Shown one piece after another: positions 6,325-14,014 of a DNA stretch of 14,014 nt; the stretch's first letter is position 1; each line of letters begins with the position of its first letter. The position numbers were made by a program, and so were the translations under genes. The notes beneath the pieces are model-generated. The model was not told the origin of the DNA. It ran no database searches and worked only from the letters and a program-made list of their open reading frames with translations. This DNA comes from DASVDK01 sp036381125 [NCBI: Thermodesulfobacteriota bacterium] (GTDB lineage Bacteria > DASVDK01): positions 1 to 14,014 of the forward strand of contig DASVDK010000345.1 in the NCBI GenBank assembly GCA_036381125.1, given 5' to 3'.

Positions 6325-6383
6325 CCGGCAGGTGGGAAGCGCCGCTCGGGCGTCTGGTACGATGATGCCGTGAGGTCCTTCGC

Positions 6384-8351
6384 GTGAAGCACGTCGTCCT
6401 CGGCACCGCCGGTCACATCGACCACGGCAAGTCCTCCCTCGTCCGCGCCCTGACCGGGATCGACCCCGACCGCCTCAAGGAGGAGAAGGCGCGCGGCATC
6501 ACGATCGAGCTCGGCTTCGGCCACCTCGATCTCCCCTCGGGGCTGCGGGTCGGCATCGTCGACGTGCCGGGCCACGAGCGCTTCGTGAAGACCATGGTGG
6601 CCGGCGCCGCGGGGGTCGATCTGGTGGCGCTCGTCGTCGCGGCCGACGAGGGGGTCATGCCCCAGACCCGGGAGCACCTCGACATCTGCCGTCTGCTCGA
6701 GGTGAAGAGCGGGCTCGTCGTGCTCACGAAGGCCGACCTCGTCGATCCGGACTGGCTCGAGCTGGTCGTCGAGGACGTGCGCGACTTCGTGGCCGGCTCC
6801 TTCCTCGAGGGCGCCGCCATCGTTCCGGTCTCCTCCGTCACGAGGGCCGGCATCCCCGAGCTGCTCGCCGAGATCGACCGCCTCGCCGCGGAGGTGCCGG
6901 CGCGCTCGCCGGACGGCCTCCTGCGCCTGCCCATCGACCGGGTCTTCTCGATGCGGGGCTTCGGGACGGTCGTGACCGGGACGCTCGTCGCCGGTCAGGT
7001 GGCCGTCGGCGACACCGTCCAGATCCTCCCCTCCGGCCGCACGGCCAAGGTGCGCGGCCTCCAGGTGCACGGGCGCCCGGTCGAGCGCACGCAGGCCGGC
7101 GTCCGCACCGCCGTCAACCTGCAGGGCGTCGAGGTGGCCGAGGTGCACCGGGGCGAGGTGCTGACCCCGCCCGGCGAGGTCACCCCGGCGCGGCTCGTGG
7201 ACGCGCAGTTCCATCACCTGCCCGGCGCCCCCAGGCCGCTCAGGCACCGGGCGGTCGTGCGCCTCCACATCGGGACGGCCGACGTGCCGGCCGCCGTCCA
7301 CCTGCTCGACCGGGACGAGCTGGCGCCGGGCGAGACTGCCTTCGTGCAGCTCAGGCTCGCCGAGCCGCTCGTCACGCTCGCGCGGGACCGCTTCGTCGTC
7401 CGGGCGTACTCGCCGACGTACACGATCGGCGGCGGGGAGGTGCTCGACCCCCACCCGCCGCGCGCGAAGCGCTTCAACGCCCCGGTCCTCGAGGCGATCC
7501 GCCGCCTCAAGGAGGGCTCCGACGAGGAGCAGATCGCGCTGCACCTGCTGCGAGGCGGCGTGGCGGGCCGCTCGGTGTCCGAGCTGCACCAGCTCGTCCT
7601 CATCGGGGAGAAGAAGCTCTCGACCATCCTGCAGGCGCTGCTCACGCGGCGCGTGGCGGTCCAGTACGACAAGGAGGGCGGCCGCCTGGTCCACCGCGAG
7701 GTCTACGACCAGGTGGCCATGCGGGTGCGCGAGGTCCTCTCGCGCTATCACGCGCAGTTCCCGCTACGCGAGGGGATGGGCCGTGAGGAGCTGAAGGGCC
7801 GCCTGCCGCGCGGCACCCCGGAGAAGCTCTTCGCGCGCGTGCTCGCCGACCTCGGACGCCCGGCCGCCGCCGGCTCGAGCCCGGAGGTCGTGGCCGAGCG
7901 CGACCTCGTCCGGCTCGGCGCGCACACGGTGTCGCTCGGCGGCGGCACCCAGGACCTGCGCGACCGCATCGAGGCCATCTACCGGGCGGCGGGCAGCGAG
8001 CCGCCGATCTGGCAGGAGCTGCTCGATCAGCTCCAGGCGCCCGAGAAGACGGTGCGGGAGGTGATCGACTACCTGGTGAGACAGCGCGGGACGATCGTCA
8101 AGGTCAAGGACGGCTTCTACTTCCACAAGGAGGCGATCGACGCCATCCGGGCGAAGCTCGTCGACTTCATCCGGGCGAACGGCCCGGTCACGACGGCGCA
8201 GATCAAGGACCTCTGGGGCGTCTCCCGGAAGTTCCTGATCCCGCTCTGCGAGTACTTCGACGCGACGCGCGTCACGATGCGCGTCGGCGAGACCCGCGTC
8301 CTGCGCGGCCAGGCAGCCGCCGCCCAGCCCCGGCCGGACGCGGCGTCCTGA
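6384..8351 (+). CDS. selB: Selenocysteine-specific translation elongation factor SelB
   Basis: Cytosolic GTPase of 655 aa (typical 600-650) that carries Sec-tRNA to the ribosome at UGA codons marked by a SECIS hairpin. GTPase motifs are complete: G1 [12 protein letters not shown] (7-18), G2 RGITIELGF (38-46), G3 DVPGHE (60-65), G4 TKAD (115-118), G5 near SSV (150-152). The IELGF form of switch I is characteristic of SelB rather than EF-Tu. Beta-barrel domains follow (about 180-350), including [10 protein letters not shown] (191-200). The C-terminal half (about 365-640) is the array of winged helices that binds SECIS RNA, with the conserved last part [19 protein letters not shown] (603-621). 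Start is GTG with GAGG 8 nt upstream. It stands alone, with no selA, selD, tRNA-Sec or selenoprotein gene in the window. Confidence 0.97.
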   Translation: MKHVVLGTAGHIDHGKSSLVRALTGIDPDRLKEEKARGITIELGFGHLDLPSGLRVGIVDVPGHERFVKTMVAGAAGVDLVALVVAADEGVMPQTREHLDICRLLEVKSGLVVLTKADLVDPDWLELVVEDVRDFVAGSFLEGAAIVPVSSVTRAGIPELLAEIDRLAAEVPARSPDGLLRLPIDRVFSMRGFGTVVTGTLVAGQVAVGDTVQILPSGRTAKVRGLQVHGRPVERTQAGVRTAVNLQGVEVAEVHRGEVLTPPGEVTPARLVDAQFHHLPGAPRPLRHRAVVRLHIGTADVPAAVHLLDRDELAPGETAFVQLRLAEPLVTLARDRFVVRAYSPTYTIGGGEVLDPHPPRAKRFNAPVLEAIRRLKEGSDEEQIALHLLRGGVAGRSVSELHQLVLIGEKKLSTILQALLTRRVAVQYDKEGGRLVHREVYDQVAMRVREVLSRYHAQFPLREGMGREELKGRLPRGTPEKLFARVLADLGRPAAAGSSPEVVAERDLVRLGAHTVSLGGGTQDLRDRIEAIYRAAGSEPPIWQELLDQLQAPEKTVREVIDYLVRQRGTIVKVKDGFYFHKEAIDAIRAKLVDFIRANGPVTTAQIKDLWGVSRKFLIPLCEYFDATRVTMRVGETRVLRGQAAAAQPRPDAAS

Positions 8352-8397
8352 CGGGCCCGACCGACAGCCACGTCGCCCATGTAGTCGTCCCGGCCCG
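8352..8397 (+). terminator. Imperfect hairpin directly after selB
   Basis: Starting at the first base after the selB stop, 8352-8365 pairs with 8384-8397 at 11 of 14 positions, including a perfect outer CGGGCC/GGCCCG, around an 18-nt loop. No T-run follows. It is a candidate end for the selB message in the 119-nt convergent gap. Confidence 0.3.
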
Positions 8398-8425
8398 GTT
8401 CCACCGCCCGTCACGGGGCCGCTCG

Positions 8426-8451
8426 CGCGCTCGAGACGCTCCATGAGCGCG
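8426..8451. terminator. 7-bp hairpin in the selB/BamE-like convergent gap
   Basis: CGCGCTC (8426-8432) pairs with GAGCGCG (8445-8451) around a 12-nt loop, 20 nt beyond the end of the minus-strand gene. It could serve the nuo-rhomboid transcript. The stem is short and no T-run is present. Nothing else is evident in 8398-8470. Confidence 0.25.
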
Positions 8452-8470
8452 ACCTCCGAGCCGCATCTTC

Positions 8471-8935
8471 CTACCGCCGTCCGGGTGCCTCCGCAAGCTG
8501 CCACTCCACGACCTTTCCCTCGACGATCCTGAGGTAGAGGCAGCCGGGGCCGGCCGCCGGGTCTCCCGGCTTGACGCGCGCGGTGCCGACGCGGCCCACC
8601 CAGTAGGCCAGCCGGCGGTCCGGTGCGAACGGCCCCCCCTCGGTGGGCGGGCAGTCGGGCTCGCCGAGGAGCGCCCGGACGTCGGCCTCGGGCATCCCCG
8701 CCAGGCGGCCGGTCGCGAGGAGGCCCGGCACCATCAGGCCGCGCCGGCTCTCGACCTCGAGGCGCCCGGTCTCGGCGCGCCAGGCCACGGGGTCGAAGAC
8801 CAGTGTCTTGCGGGGCGCCTCGCGCTGAATGGCCGACTGGCCGAAGATGACCAGGAGGGGGGCGATCGACGCGAGGCCGACCACCACGGCGAGCGTGATC
8901 CACTTGCGGGCACGAAGTGACAGGGTCTGGGGCAC
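8471..8935 (-). CDS. Small membrane-anchored protein, BamE/SmpA-like domain
   Basis: Protein of 154 aa. One hydrophobic helix (about 12-32) follows a basic N-terminus, so it is probably anchored in the inner membrane with the rest outside the cytoplasm. There is no lipobox Cys, unlike true BamE lipoproteins. The segment LAGMPEADVRALLGEPD (78-94), then YWVGR (111-115) and LYLRIVEGKVVEWQL (133-147), matches the usual layout of the BamE/SmpA/OmlA fold: a helix before a G-x-P turn, then two strands. A family match is inferred from pattern only. Start is GTG with GGAG 7 nt upstream, overlapping the end of the preceding gene's 12-nt spacer, so it is the last gene of the nuo-rhomboid operon. Function unknown; protein-protein scaffolding in the envelope is one possibility. 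Confidence 0.7.
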   Translation of the reverse strand: MPQTLSLRARKWITLAVVVGLASIAPLLVIFGQSAIQREAPRKTLVFDPVAWRAETGRLEVESRRGLMVPGLLATGRLAGMPEADVRALLGEPDCPPTEGGPFAPDRRLAYWVGRVGTARVKPGDPAAGPGCLYLRIVEGKVVEWQLAEAPGRR

Positions 8936-8947
8936 GGGGATGCTCCG

Positions 8948-9892
8948 TCAGGGGTTGAGGGCGCGGCAGGCTTCGGCGAGACCGGCGTCGCAGGCGGCCT
9001 GCGCGTCGGCGAGCGCCGCCGCCATGTCGCCGCGCCGCGCGTGAATCTGCGCGCGGATCTGGAGGAACCGCGGATCGCGCGGCGCCAGATCCACTGCCTC
9101 GTCCGCGAACGCCAGCGCCTCGTCGAGCAGACCGTGATTGGCCGCGATGATGGCGCGGCTCGCGGCGTGCTCCGCCGCCTCGCCCGTGTACACCGGGCGG
9201 AACCCGGCGGCGCCGAGGACCACGATGAGCAGGCCGAGCGCGAGGTACGCGAGCCGCGAGCGGGTCCGGCGGCGCATGTTGCGCTCGATCCAGGCGGTCC
9301 CGAGGAGGAAGCCGGCGACGAGGCCGCCCACGTGCGCGTACATGTTGATGATCGGGATGACGAGGCCGAGCGCGAGGTTGAGCAGCAGGATGGGGATGAT
9401 CGACACCCGCGGGCGCCACCGGGGCCCCCCCTCGAGGGCGATCCGGCGGTACATCCGCCGCCGGGTCAACTCGTCGGCCAGGAGGAGCCCGGCCAGCCCG
9501 AAGACGGCGCCCGACGCGCCGACGCCGAGCGTGTCCTGGACGAAGACGAGCGTGGCGAGCCCGGAGACGAGGCCCGACACGAAGAAGAGGACGAGGTACC
9601 GCGGCATGCCGAGCGTCGGCTCGATGACCCGCCCGAGGACGTAGAGCGAGAACCCGTTGGCGGCGAGGTGGACCGGCCCCGCGTGGAGGAAGACGGCCGT
9701 GACGAGCCGCCACCACTCGCCGTGCCAGATGCTCGGCGCGTCCTGGGCGCCGAGCCTGTAGAGGACGTCCGGGTCCTGGCTCCCCTCGAGCCCCCCGCCC
9801 ATGACGATGGACAGCAGGAACGTCGCCACCATGACGGCGATGAGCGCCATCGTGGCGGGGACGGCCGGGGCGCGGGGAGCGGGCGGGACCAC
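8948..9892 (-). CDS. Rhomboid-family intramembrane serine protease with TPR-like tail
   Basis: Protein of 314 aa that would cleave transmembrane substrates within the inner membrane. The rhomboid core (about 15-230) has EWWRLVTAVFLHAGPVHLAAN (59-79, with the HxxxN pair H75/N79), the nucleophile motif GASGAVFG (125-132, Ser127) and the catalytic His in NMYAHVGG (183-190, His187), so it should be active. A seventh hydrophobic helix (214-232) leads to a tail of about 80 residues (235-314) with two TPR-like helical pairs (ANHGLLDEALAFADEAVDLAP and the following unit). Start is GTG at 9892 with GAGGG 7 nt upstream; an ATG at 9850 lacks a ribosome site. It follows nuoN after 31 nt and precedes the BamE-like gene by 12 nt. 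Its substrate is unknown. Confidence 0.93.
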   Translation of the reverse strand: MVPPAPRAPAVPATMALIAVMVATFLLSIVMGGGLEGSQDPDVLYRLGAQDAPSIWHGEWWRLVTAVFLHAGPVHLAANGFSLYVLGRVIEPTLGMPRYLVLFFVSGLVSGLATLVFVQDTLGVGASGAVFGLAGLLLADELTRRRMYRRIALEGGPRWRPRVSIIPILLLNLALGLVIPIINMYAHVGGLVAGFLLGTAWIERNMRRRTRSRLAYLALGLLIVVLGAAGFRPVYTGEAAEHAASRAIIAANHGLLDEALAFADEAVDLAPRDPRFLQIRAQIHARRGDMAAALADAQAACDAGLAEACRALNP

Positions 9893-9912
9893 GGGCGCCC
9901 TCGGCGCTTGCG

Positions 9913-9941
9913 CTCGCCGCCCCCTAGAAGAGGGCGGCGAG
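9913..9941 (-). terminator. 10-bp perfect hairpin with the nuoN stop codon in its loop
   Basis: CTCGCCGCCC (9913-9922) pairs exactly with GGGCGGCGAG (9932-9941) around a 9-nt loop that contains the nuoN TAG (CTA, 9924-9926). It occupies much of the nuoN-rhomboid junction. No T-run follows, so full termination is doubtful. It could reduce read-through into the rhomboid gene or shield the 3' end of the nuo message. Confidence 0.4.
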
Positions 9942-11402
9942 GCTCCGGCGCGCGAGGTCGAGGAACCAGCCGGGGAGGATGCCCATCCAGAGCGTGAGGA
10001 CGGCGGAGACGCCGACGGCGACCTGCATGCCGGCCGGCGCGGGCTCGTCGAACGCCCGCTCCGGGTCCCGGAAGTACATGACCACGAGCACGTAGAGGTA
10101 GTAGTAGAGCGACAGGGCGCTGTTGAGGACGCCGATCACCGCGAGCGAGACCTGGCCCGCGTCGACGGCCGCCGCGAAGAGGGCGAACTTCCCGACGAAT
10201 CCGGCCGTGGGCGGGATGCCCCCCAGGGCGAGCATGAAGATCGCCGTGGCGAGCGCGACGAGCGGCCGGCGGCTGCCGAGCCCGGCGTAGGACGCGATGG
10301 CGTCGCCGGCGCTCCCGGCGCGGGTGAGGAGCGCGACGATGCCGAAGGCGCCGACGTTCATGAACGCGTAGACGAGGAGGTAGAAGAGCGCGGCGCCGAC
10401 GCCGCGCGGTCCCCCCGCCACGAAGCCGACCAGCACGTAGCCCGCGTGCGCGATGGACGAGTACGCGAGCATCCGCTTCATGTCGGTCTGGACGAGGGCG
10501 ATGACGTTGCCCACCGTCATCGTGGCCACGGCGAGCCACCAGAGGATGGTCTGCCACGAGGGCTCGAGCGCCGGCAGCGCGTAGAAGAAGACCCGAAGGA
10601 AGGCCGCGAAGCCGGCCGCCTTGACGGCGGTGGCCATGTAGGCCGTCACCGAGGTCGGGGCCCCTTCGTAGACGTCCGGCGCCCACATGTGGAAGGGGAC
10701 CGTCGCGACCTTGAAGCCGAAGCCGACCAGGAGCAGCGCCATGCCGGCCAAGAGGAGCACCGGCACGCCGGCGCCGCCCTGGATGCCGTTCGCGAGCGCC
10801 CTGAGGCCGGTCGTCCCGGTCTGGCCGTAGATCAGGGCGATGCCGTAGAGGAAGAACGCGCTCGAGAAGGAGCCGAGGAGGAAGTACTTGAGCGCCGACT
10901 CGTTCGACTTGAGGTTCGCCCGGTTGAAGCCGGCCAGGACGTAGAGCGGGATGGAGAGCGTCTCGAGGCCGAGGAAGATCGTGATGAGGTCGGCCGACGC
11001 CGCCATGATCATCCCGCCGACGGCGGAGAAGAGGAGCAGCGCGTAGTACTCGCCGTAGTGGATCCCCTCGACCTCGAGGTAGGAGAGCGAGAGGAGGATC
11101 GTGAGCGCGGTCGCCGCGAGGATGACGACGTGGAAGAAGAGCGCGAAGCCGTCCATGACGACCGCGTCGGCGAAGACGTACTGCTGGCTCTCCCCGACCG
11201 CGTCGTAGAAGACGAAGGCGAGGAGCATGGCGCAGAGCGTGCCGAAGAGCGACAGGTAGGCGACGTGCGCCTTCTTGCCGGCCGACGGGACGAGGTCGAG
11301 CCCGAGCGCGATGAGCGCCGTGAGCGTGACGATGAGCATCGGCCCGAGGATCGGGACGACGTCCCATCCGGCCGTCTGAATGCTCTGGAGGGTCGGGATC
11401 AC
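9924..11402 (-). CDS. nuoN: NADH-quinone oxidoreductase subunit N
   Basis: Inner-membrane antiporter-like subunit of respiratory complex I, 492 aa (typical 480-500). It is hydrophobic throughout, consistent with about 14 helices. Residues of the proton path are present: Glu147 in IFLGLETLSIPLYVL, Lys231 in GFGFKVATVPFHMWAPDVYEGAP (228-250), Lys261 in ATAVKAAGF and Lys405 in GFVGKF, the last being the Lys typical of NuoN where NuoM has Glu. The GTG start overlaps the nuoM stop by 4 nt (GTGA), with GGAGG 7 nt upstream (11410-11414), indicating coupled translation. It is the last nuo gene; a hairpin spans its stop codon and a rhomboid gene follows after 31 nt. Confidence 0.97.
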   Translation of the reverse strand: MIPTLQSIQTAGWDVVPILGPMLIVTLTALIALGLDLVPSAGKKAHVAYLSLFGTLCAMLLAFVFYDAVGESQQYVFADAVVMDGFALFFHVVILAATALTILLSLSYLEVEGIHYGEYYALLLFSAVGGMIMAASADLITIFLGLETLSIPLYVLAGFNRANLKSNESALKYFLLGSFSSAFFLYGIALIYGQTGTTGLRALANGIQGGAGVPVLLLAGMALLLVGFGFKVATVPFHMWAPDVYEGAPTSVTAYMATAVKAAGFAAFLRVFFYALPALEPSWQTILWWLAVATMTVGNVIALVQTDMKRMLAYSSIAHAGYVLVGFVAGGPRGVGAALFYLLVYAFMNVGAFGIVALLTRAGSAGDAIASYAGLGSRRPLVALATAIFMLALGGIPPTAGFVGKFALFAAAVDAGQVSLAVIGVLNSALSLYYYLYVLVVMYFRDPERAFDEPAPAGMQVAVGVSAVLTLWMGILPGWFLDLARRSLAALF

Positions 11403-12934
11403 CTCGAGGCCTCCATGCCCGGCCCGGACGCGATCCGGCCCTGCTCGACCCGTGCGATGAAGGCGTCGACAGCCGGCGCCATCCGGCCGAGGAAGGTGTT
11501 CGGGTAGACGCCGATCCAGACGATGAAGAGCACGACCGGCACGAGGAGGGCCACCTCACGCCGGCCGAGGTCGGCGAGGCCCTTGTTCTCCGGCTTGTCG
11601 AGCGGCCCGAACATGACCCGCTGGAACAGCCACAGCATGTAGACCGCGCTCCAGATCATGCCGGTCGTCGCCACCGCCGCCACCCAGCGGCTCCCGGGCC
11701 AGTCGCTCGAGAAGGTGCCGACGAGCGTCAGGAACTCCCCCACGAAGCCGTTGAGCCCCGGAAGCCCGATGGACGACAGCGTCGCGATCATGAAGAAGAC
11801 GGCGAAGACCGGCACGGCCTTCGTGAGGCCGCCGAAGGCGGCGATCTCGCGCGTGTGCCGCCGCTCGTAGATCATGCCGACCAGGAGGAAGAGCGCACCG
11901 GTCGAGAGGCCGTGGTTCACCATCTGGAGGATCGCGCCCTGCACCCCCATCGGCGTGAGCGAGAAGAGGCCCATCATGACGAACCCGAGGTGCGAGACGC
12001 TCGAGTAGGCGACGAGCTTCTTCCAGTCGGGCTGGACGGTGGCCACCCAGGCGCCGTAGACGATCCCGACGACCGACAGGACCATCACCGGCCACCAGAA
12101 GGCCTCCACCGCCTCGGGGAAGAGCGGCATCGCGAACCGGAGGAAGCCGTACGTCCCCATCTTGAGGAGCACGCCCGCCAGGATGACGCTCCCGGCCGTG
12201 GGCGCCTCGACGTGCGCGTCGGGCAGCCACGTGTGGAACGGGAACATCGGCACCTTGATGGCGAAGGCGAGGGCGAAGGCGGCGAAGAGCCAGAGCTGCG
12301 TCTCGCGCGGGATCTCGAGCCCGTAGATCGGCAGCAGGTCGAACGCGTACGCGCCGCCCGTGGCCTGCGCCTGGAGGTACACGAGCACCAGGATGGCGAC
12401 CAGCATGAGCAGGCTGCCGGTGATCGTGTAGAGGAAGAACTTGAGCGCGGCGTAGATCCGGCGCGCGCCGCCCCAGATCCCGATGAGGAAGTACATCGGG
12501 ACCAGCATCACCTCCCAGAAGACGTAGAAGAGGAACAGGTCGAGCGCGAGGAACGTGCCGACCATGCCCGTCTCGAGGAGGAGCATGCAGACGAAGAACT
12601 CCTTCACGCGCGTCTCGATGGACGAGAAGGAGGCCGCGATGGCCACCGGCGTGATGAGCGTCGTCAGGAGCACGAGCCAGAGCGAGAGGCCGTCGACCCC
12701 GAGATGGTAGCGGATCTCCAGCACTCCCACGGTGATCCAGGAGACGTCCTCGACCAGCACGAAGCCGGCCCGGTCGGCCGGGACGGCCGGCACGATGGCG
12801 AGCGACACGAGGAACGTGGCGACGCTCGCGACGAGGGCGAACCACCGGATGGCGCTCTCCTGCCGCCGGGGGACGGCGAGCAGGACGAGGGCCGCGACGA
12901 GCGGCAGGAACGTGACGATCGAGAGGATCGGCAT
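11399..12934 (-). CDS. nuoM: NADH-quinone oxidoreductase subunit M
   Basis: Inner-membrane antiporter-like subunit of complex I, 511 aa (typical 490-520). Proton-path residues known from E. coli NuoM are in place: Glu141 in FYVFWEVMLVPMYFLIGIWG (136-155), Lys227 in KVPMFPFHTWLPDAHVEAPT (227-246), Lys258 in LLKMGTYG (256-263) and Glu400 in GLNGFVGEF (393-401). The PDWKKLVAYSSVSHLGFVMMG segment (302-322) with its conserved His is also typical. The ATG lies 1 nt after the nuoL stop, with only a weak G-rich ribosome site in the end of nuoL, and its TGA overlaps the nuoN GTG, so all three are one transcript. The C-terminus after about residue 495 is short and polar. No lesion was seen. Confidence 0.97.
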   Translation of the reverse strand: MPILSIVTFLPLVAALVLLAVPRRQESAIRWFALVASVATFLVSLAIVPAVPADRAGFVLVEDVSWITVGVLEIRYHLGVDGLSLWLVLLTTLITPVAIAASFSSIETRVKEFFVCMLLLETGMVGTFLALDLFLFYVFWEVMLVPMYFLIGIWGGARRIYAALKFFLYTITGSLLMLVAILVLVYLQAQATGGAYAFDLLPIYGLEIPRETQLWLFAAFALAFAIKVPMFPFHTWLPDAHVEAPTAGSVILAGVLLKMGTYGFLRFAMPLFPEAVEAFWWPVMVLSVVGIVYGAWVATVQPDWKKLVAYSSVSHLGFVMMGLFSLTPMGVQGAILQMVNHGLSTGALFLLVGMIYERRHTREIAAFGGLTKAVPVFAVFFMIATLSSIGLPGLNGFVGEFLTLVGTFSSDWPGSRWVAAVATTGMIWSAVYMLWLFQRVMFGPLDKPENKGLADLGRREVALLVPVVLFIVWIGVYPNTFLGRMAPAVDAFIARVEQGRIASGPGMEASR

Positions 12935-12935
12935 C

Positions 12936-14014
12936 TTACGCCCGCCCCTGCGTGAGGACGTAGAGCAGCACGGCGACCGTCCCGAGGAGCACGTAGAACG
13001 CGTAGGACTGCGCCTGACCCGACTGCGCGAGCCGGAGCACCGACGCCCCGCCGGTGAGGACGCGGCCGACGCCGTTCACGGCGCCGTCGATGATGCCCGC
13101 GTCCACCGCCCGCCACAACCAGGTGCAGGTCGCCACGAAGGGCCTCACCACCACCCGGTCGTACAGCTCGTCGACCCAGTACTTGTTGAGGAGCGTCTCG
13201 TAGAGGCCCGGGAAGCGGGCGGCCAGGCGCCCGGCCGCGGTGGGGTCGAGGAGGTAGAGCCGGTAGGCGACGACCCAGCCGACGACCGCGACCGCCACCG
13301 AGAGCCCCATGAGCGCGAACTCGAGCGCGACGCTCGGCTCGCCGTGCTCCCCGGCGGCGGCGAGGACCGGCGACAGGAACGTCCCGAGGGCGGTGTGGCC
13401 GCCCAGCGCGTGCGGAACGTTGACGAAGCCGGCCACGACCGAGCCTGCGGCCAGGGCCATGAGCGGCACGGTCATCGGCGGCGGCGACTCGTGGAGGTGG
13501 TGCCGGACGGCTTCGCTCATCCGCGGCTGTCCGTGGAACGTGAGGAAGACGAGCCGGAACATGTAGAAGCTCGTCATCGCGGCCGCCGCGATGCCGAGGG
13601 CCCAGAGCACCCGGCCGAGCCCGCCCCCGGTGAAGGCCGAGAAGAGGATCTCGTCCTTCGAGAAGAAGCCGGCGAGCGGCGGGATGCCGGCGATGGCGAT
13701 CGTGCCGACGACGAAGGTCCAGTAGGTCGTCGGCAGCCAGGCCTTGAGGCCGCCCATCTTGCGCATGTCCTGCTCGCCGTCCATCGCGTGGATCACGCTG
13801 CCTGAGCCGAGGAACAAGCAGGCCTTGAAGAACGCGTGGGTGAAGACGTGAAAGATCGCCGCGCCGAAAGCGCCCAGGCCGACGGCCAGAAACATGTAGC
13901 CGAGCTGGCTCACCGTGGAATACGCGAGCACCTTCTTGATGTCGTTCTGGGCGAACGCGATGGTCGCCGCGACGAGCGCCGTGAGCGCGCCGACGAGCGC
14001 CATCGCGAACATCG
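12936..14014 (-). CDS. nuoL: NADH-quinone oxidoreductase subunit L, C-terminal part
   Basis: The gene runs off the right edge, so about the first half of this antiporter-like complex I subunit is missing; 358 residues from the first in-window Met, which is internal, are visible. Diagnostic NuoL segments are AQNDIKKVLAYSTVSQLGYM (21-40 of the visible part), HVFTHAFFKACLFLGSGSVI (55-74) with the channel histidines and Lys63, and GIPPLAGFFSKDEIL (109-123) with the Lys-Asp pair. After a polar stretch, the visible end NKYWVDELYDRVVVRP followed by IIDGAVNGVGRVL and YAFYVLLG fits the lateral helix and the last membrane helix that anchors NuoL against the other subunits. It ends in TAA, 1 nt before nuoM. 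Upstream genes of the operon presumably include nuoK and nuoJ, outside the window. Confidence 0.96.
   Translation of the reverse strand, partial: MFAMALVGALTALVAATIAFAQNDIKKVLAYSTVSQLGYMFLAVGLGAFGAAIFHVFTHAFFKACLFLGSGSVIHAMDGEQDMRKMGGLKAWLPTTYWTFVVGTIAIAGIPPLAGFFSKDEILFSAFTGGGLGRVLWALGIAAAAMTSFYMFRLVFLTFHGQPRMSEAVRHHLHESPPPMTVPLMALAAGSVVAGFVNVPHALGGHTALGTFLSPVLAAAGEHGEPSVALEFALMGLSVAVAVVGWVVAYRLYLLDPTAAGRLAARFPGLYETLLNKYWVDELYDRVVVRPFVATCTWLWRAVDAGIIDGAVNGVGRVLTGGASVLRLAQSGQAQSYAFYVLLGTVAVLLYVLTQGRA

Larger units (their letters stand above)
6062..6383. other. Divergent control region with an AT-rich core
   Basis: This 322-bp gap separates the minus-strand NHL gene from plus-strand selB. Bases from about 6155 to 6275 are roughly half A/T, in sharp contrast to the surrounding DNA. 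The region holds a promoter candidate for each direction, an imperfect inverted repeat (6152-6195), two small dyads (ATCAG/CTGAT at 6202-6215 and AGACA/TGTCT around 6236-6252) and a leader hairpin (6295-6324). No tRNA shape or T-loop signature was found here, so it is not an obvious selC. A minus-strand open frame from 6406 to 6203 overlaps the selB start and has no family signature; I do not call it a gene. Confidence 0.7.

Noticed and set aside
6270-6370. Possible tRNA-Sec (selC) upstream of selB
   Set aside because: The GC-rich pairing looked tRNA-like at first, but no T-loop GTTCGA-type sequence, no UCA anticodon loop in context and no closing acceptor stem could be found on either strand.
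6203-6406. 67-codon minus-strand open frame across the selB leader
   Set aside because: It crosses the selB start and the proposed promoter, has no recognisable domain, and I see no support for expression.
9801-11507. 568-codon acidic plus-strand open frame opposite nuoN
   Set aside because: Antisense shadow of a hydrophobic gene; charged low-complexity product without motifs.
1-14014. CRISPR arrays, rRNA genes, transposase genes, tandem repeats, toxin-antitoxin or phage genes
   Set aside because: None was seen: no regularly spaced repeats, no transposase or integrase motifs, and nearly all space is filled by ordinary metabolic, respiratory, translation and membrane genes.

Overview
The window is about 14 kb of very GC-rich bacterial DNA (roughly 70% GC by eye). 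GTG starts are frequent, intergenic gaps are short, and most long open frames opposite the genes are shadows. The gene content is a high-GC, respiring bacterium with a type I NADH dehydrogenase, CoA-thioester catabolism and selenocysteine decoding. The style recalls uncultivated soil or subsurface lineages such as Rokubacteria/Methylomirabilota or related deep-branching proteobacteria-like groups, but this is an impression and nothing here fixes the taxonomy.

Layout. (1) 89-3402, plus strand: a tight three-gene catabolic operon of acyl-CoA dehydrogenase, CaiB/BaiF class III CoA-transferase and a QOR-type zinc-free NAD(P)H-dependent oxidoreductase (gaps of 1 and 16 nt). It plausibly activates an organic acid as its CoA ester and oxidises or reduces it; the substrate is not readable from sequence. 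(2) 3421-6046, minus strand, convergent with the first operon: an NHL beta-propeller protein anchored at the outer face of the membrane, then a HupE/UreJ_2-type membrane protein with its own signal peptide. A strong hairpin lies between them. (3) 6047-6383: an AT-rich divergent control region with a good minus-strand promoter (perfect TTGACA) and a weaker plus-strand promoter. (4) 6384-8351, plus strand: selB, the selenocysteine-specific elongation factor, with a GTG start and a structured leader. (5) 8471-14014, minus strand: the distal end of a complex I operon, read as nuoL (5' part outside the window), nuoM, nuoN, then a rhomboid protease with a C-terminal TPR-like tail, then a small membrane-anchored protein resembling the BamE/SmpA fold. 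The gaps in this run are 1 nt, a 4-nt overlap, 31 nt and 12 nt.

How the genes work together: NuoL, NuoM and NuoN are the three antiporter-like proton-pumping subunits of complex I, which would use NADH made by catabolic modules such as the first operon. The rhomboid and BamE-like genes ride on the end of the nuo transcript and may serve envelope quality control. SelB implies at least one selenoprotein elsewhere, often a formate dehydrogenase or similar redox enzyme, but no selA, selC, selD or selenoprotein is visible here.

No clearly new multi-gene system was found. The points most worth a second look are: GC hairpins that hold the TAG stop codon in their loop at three minus-strand genes; an acyl-CoA dehydrogenase that lacks the usual catalytic Glu but has one at the isovaleryl-CoA dehydrogenase position; the structured selB leader inside an AT-rich island; and the rhomboid-TPR gene in the nuo operon.
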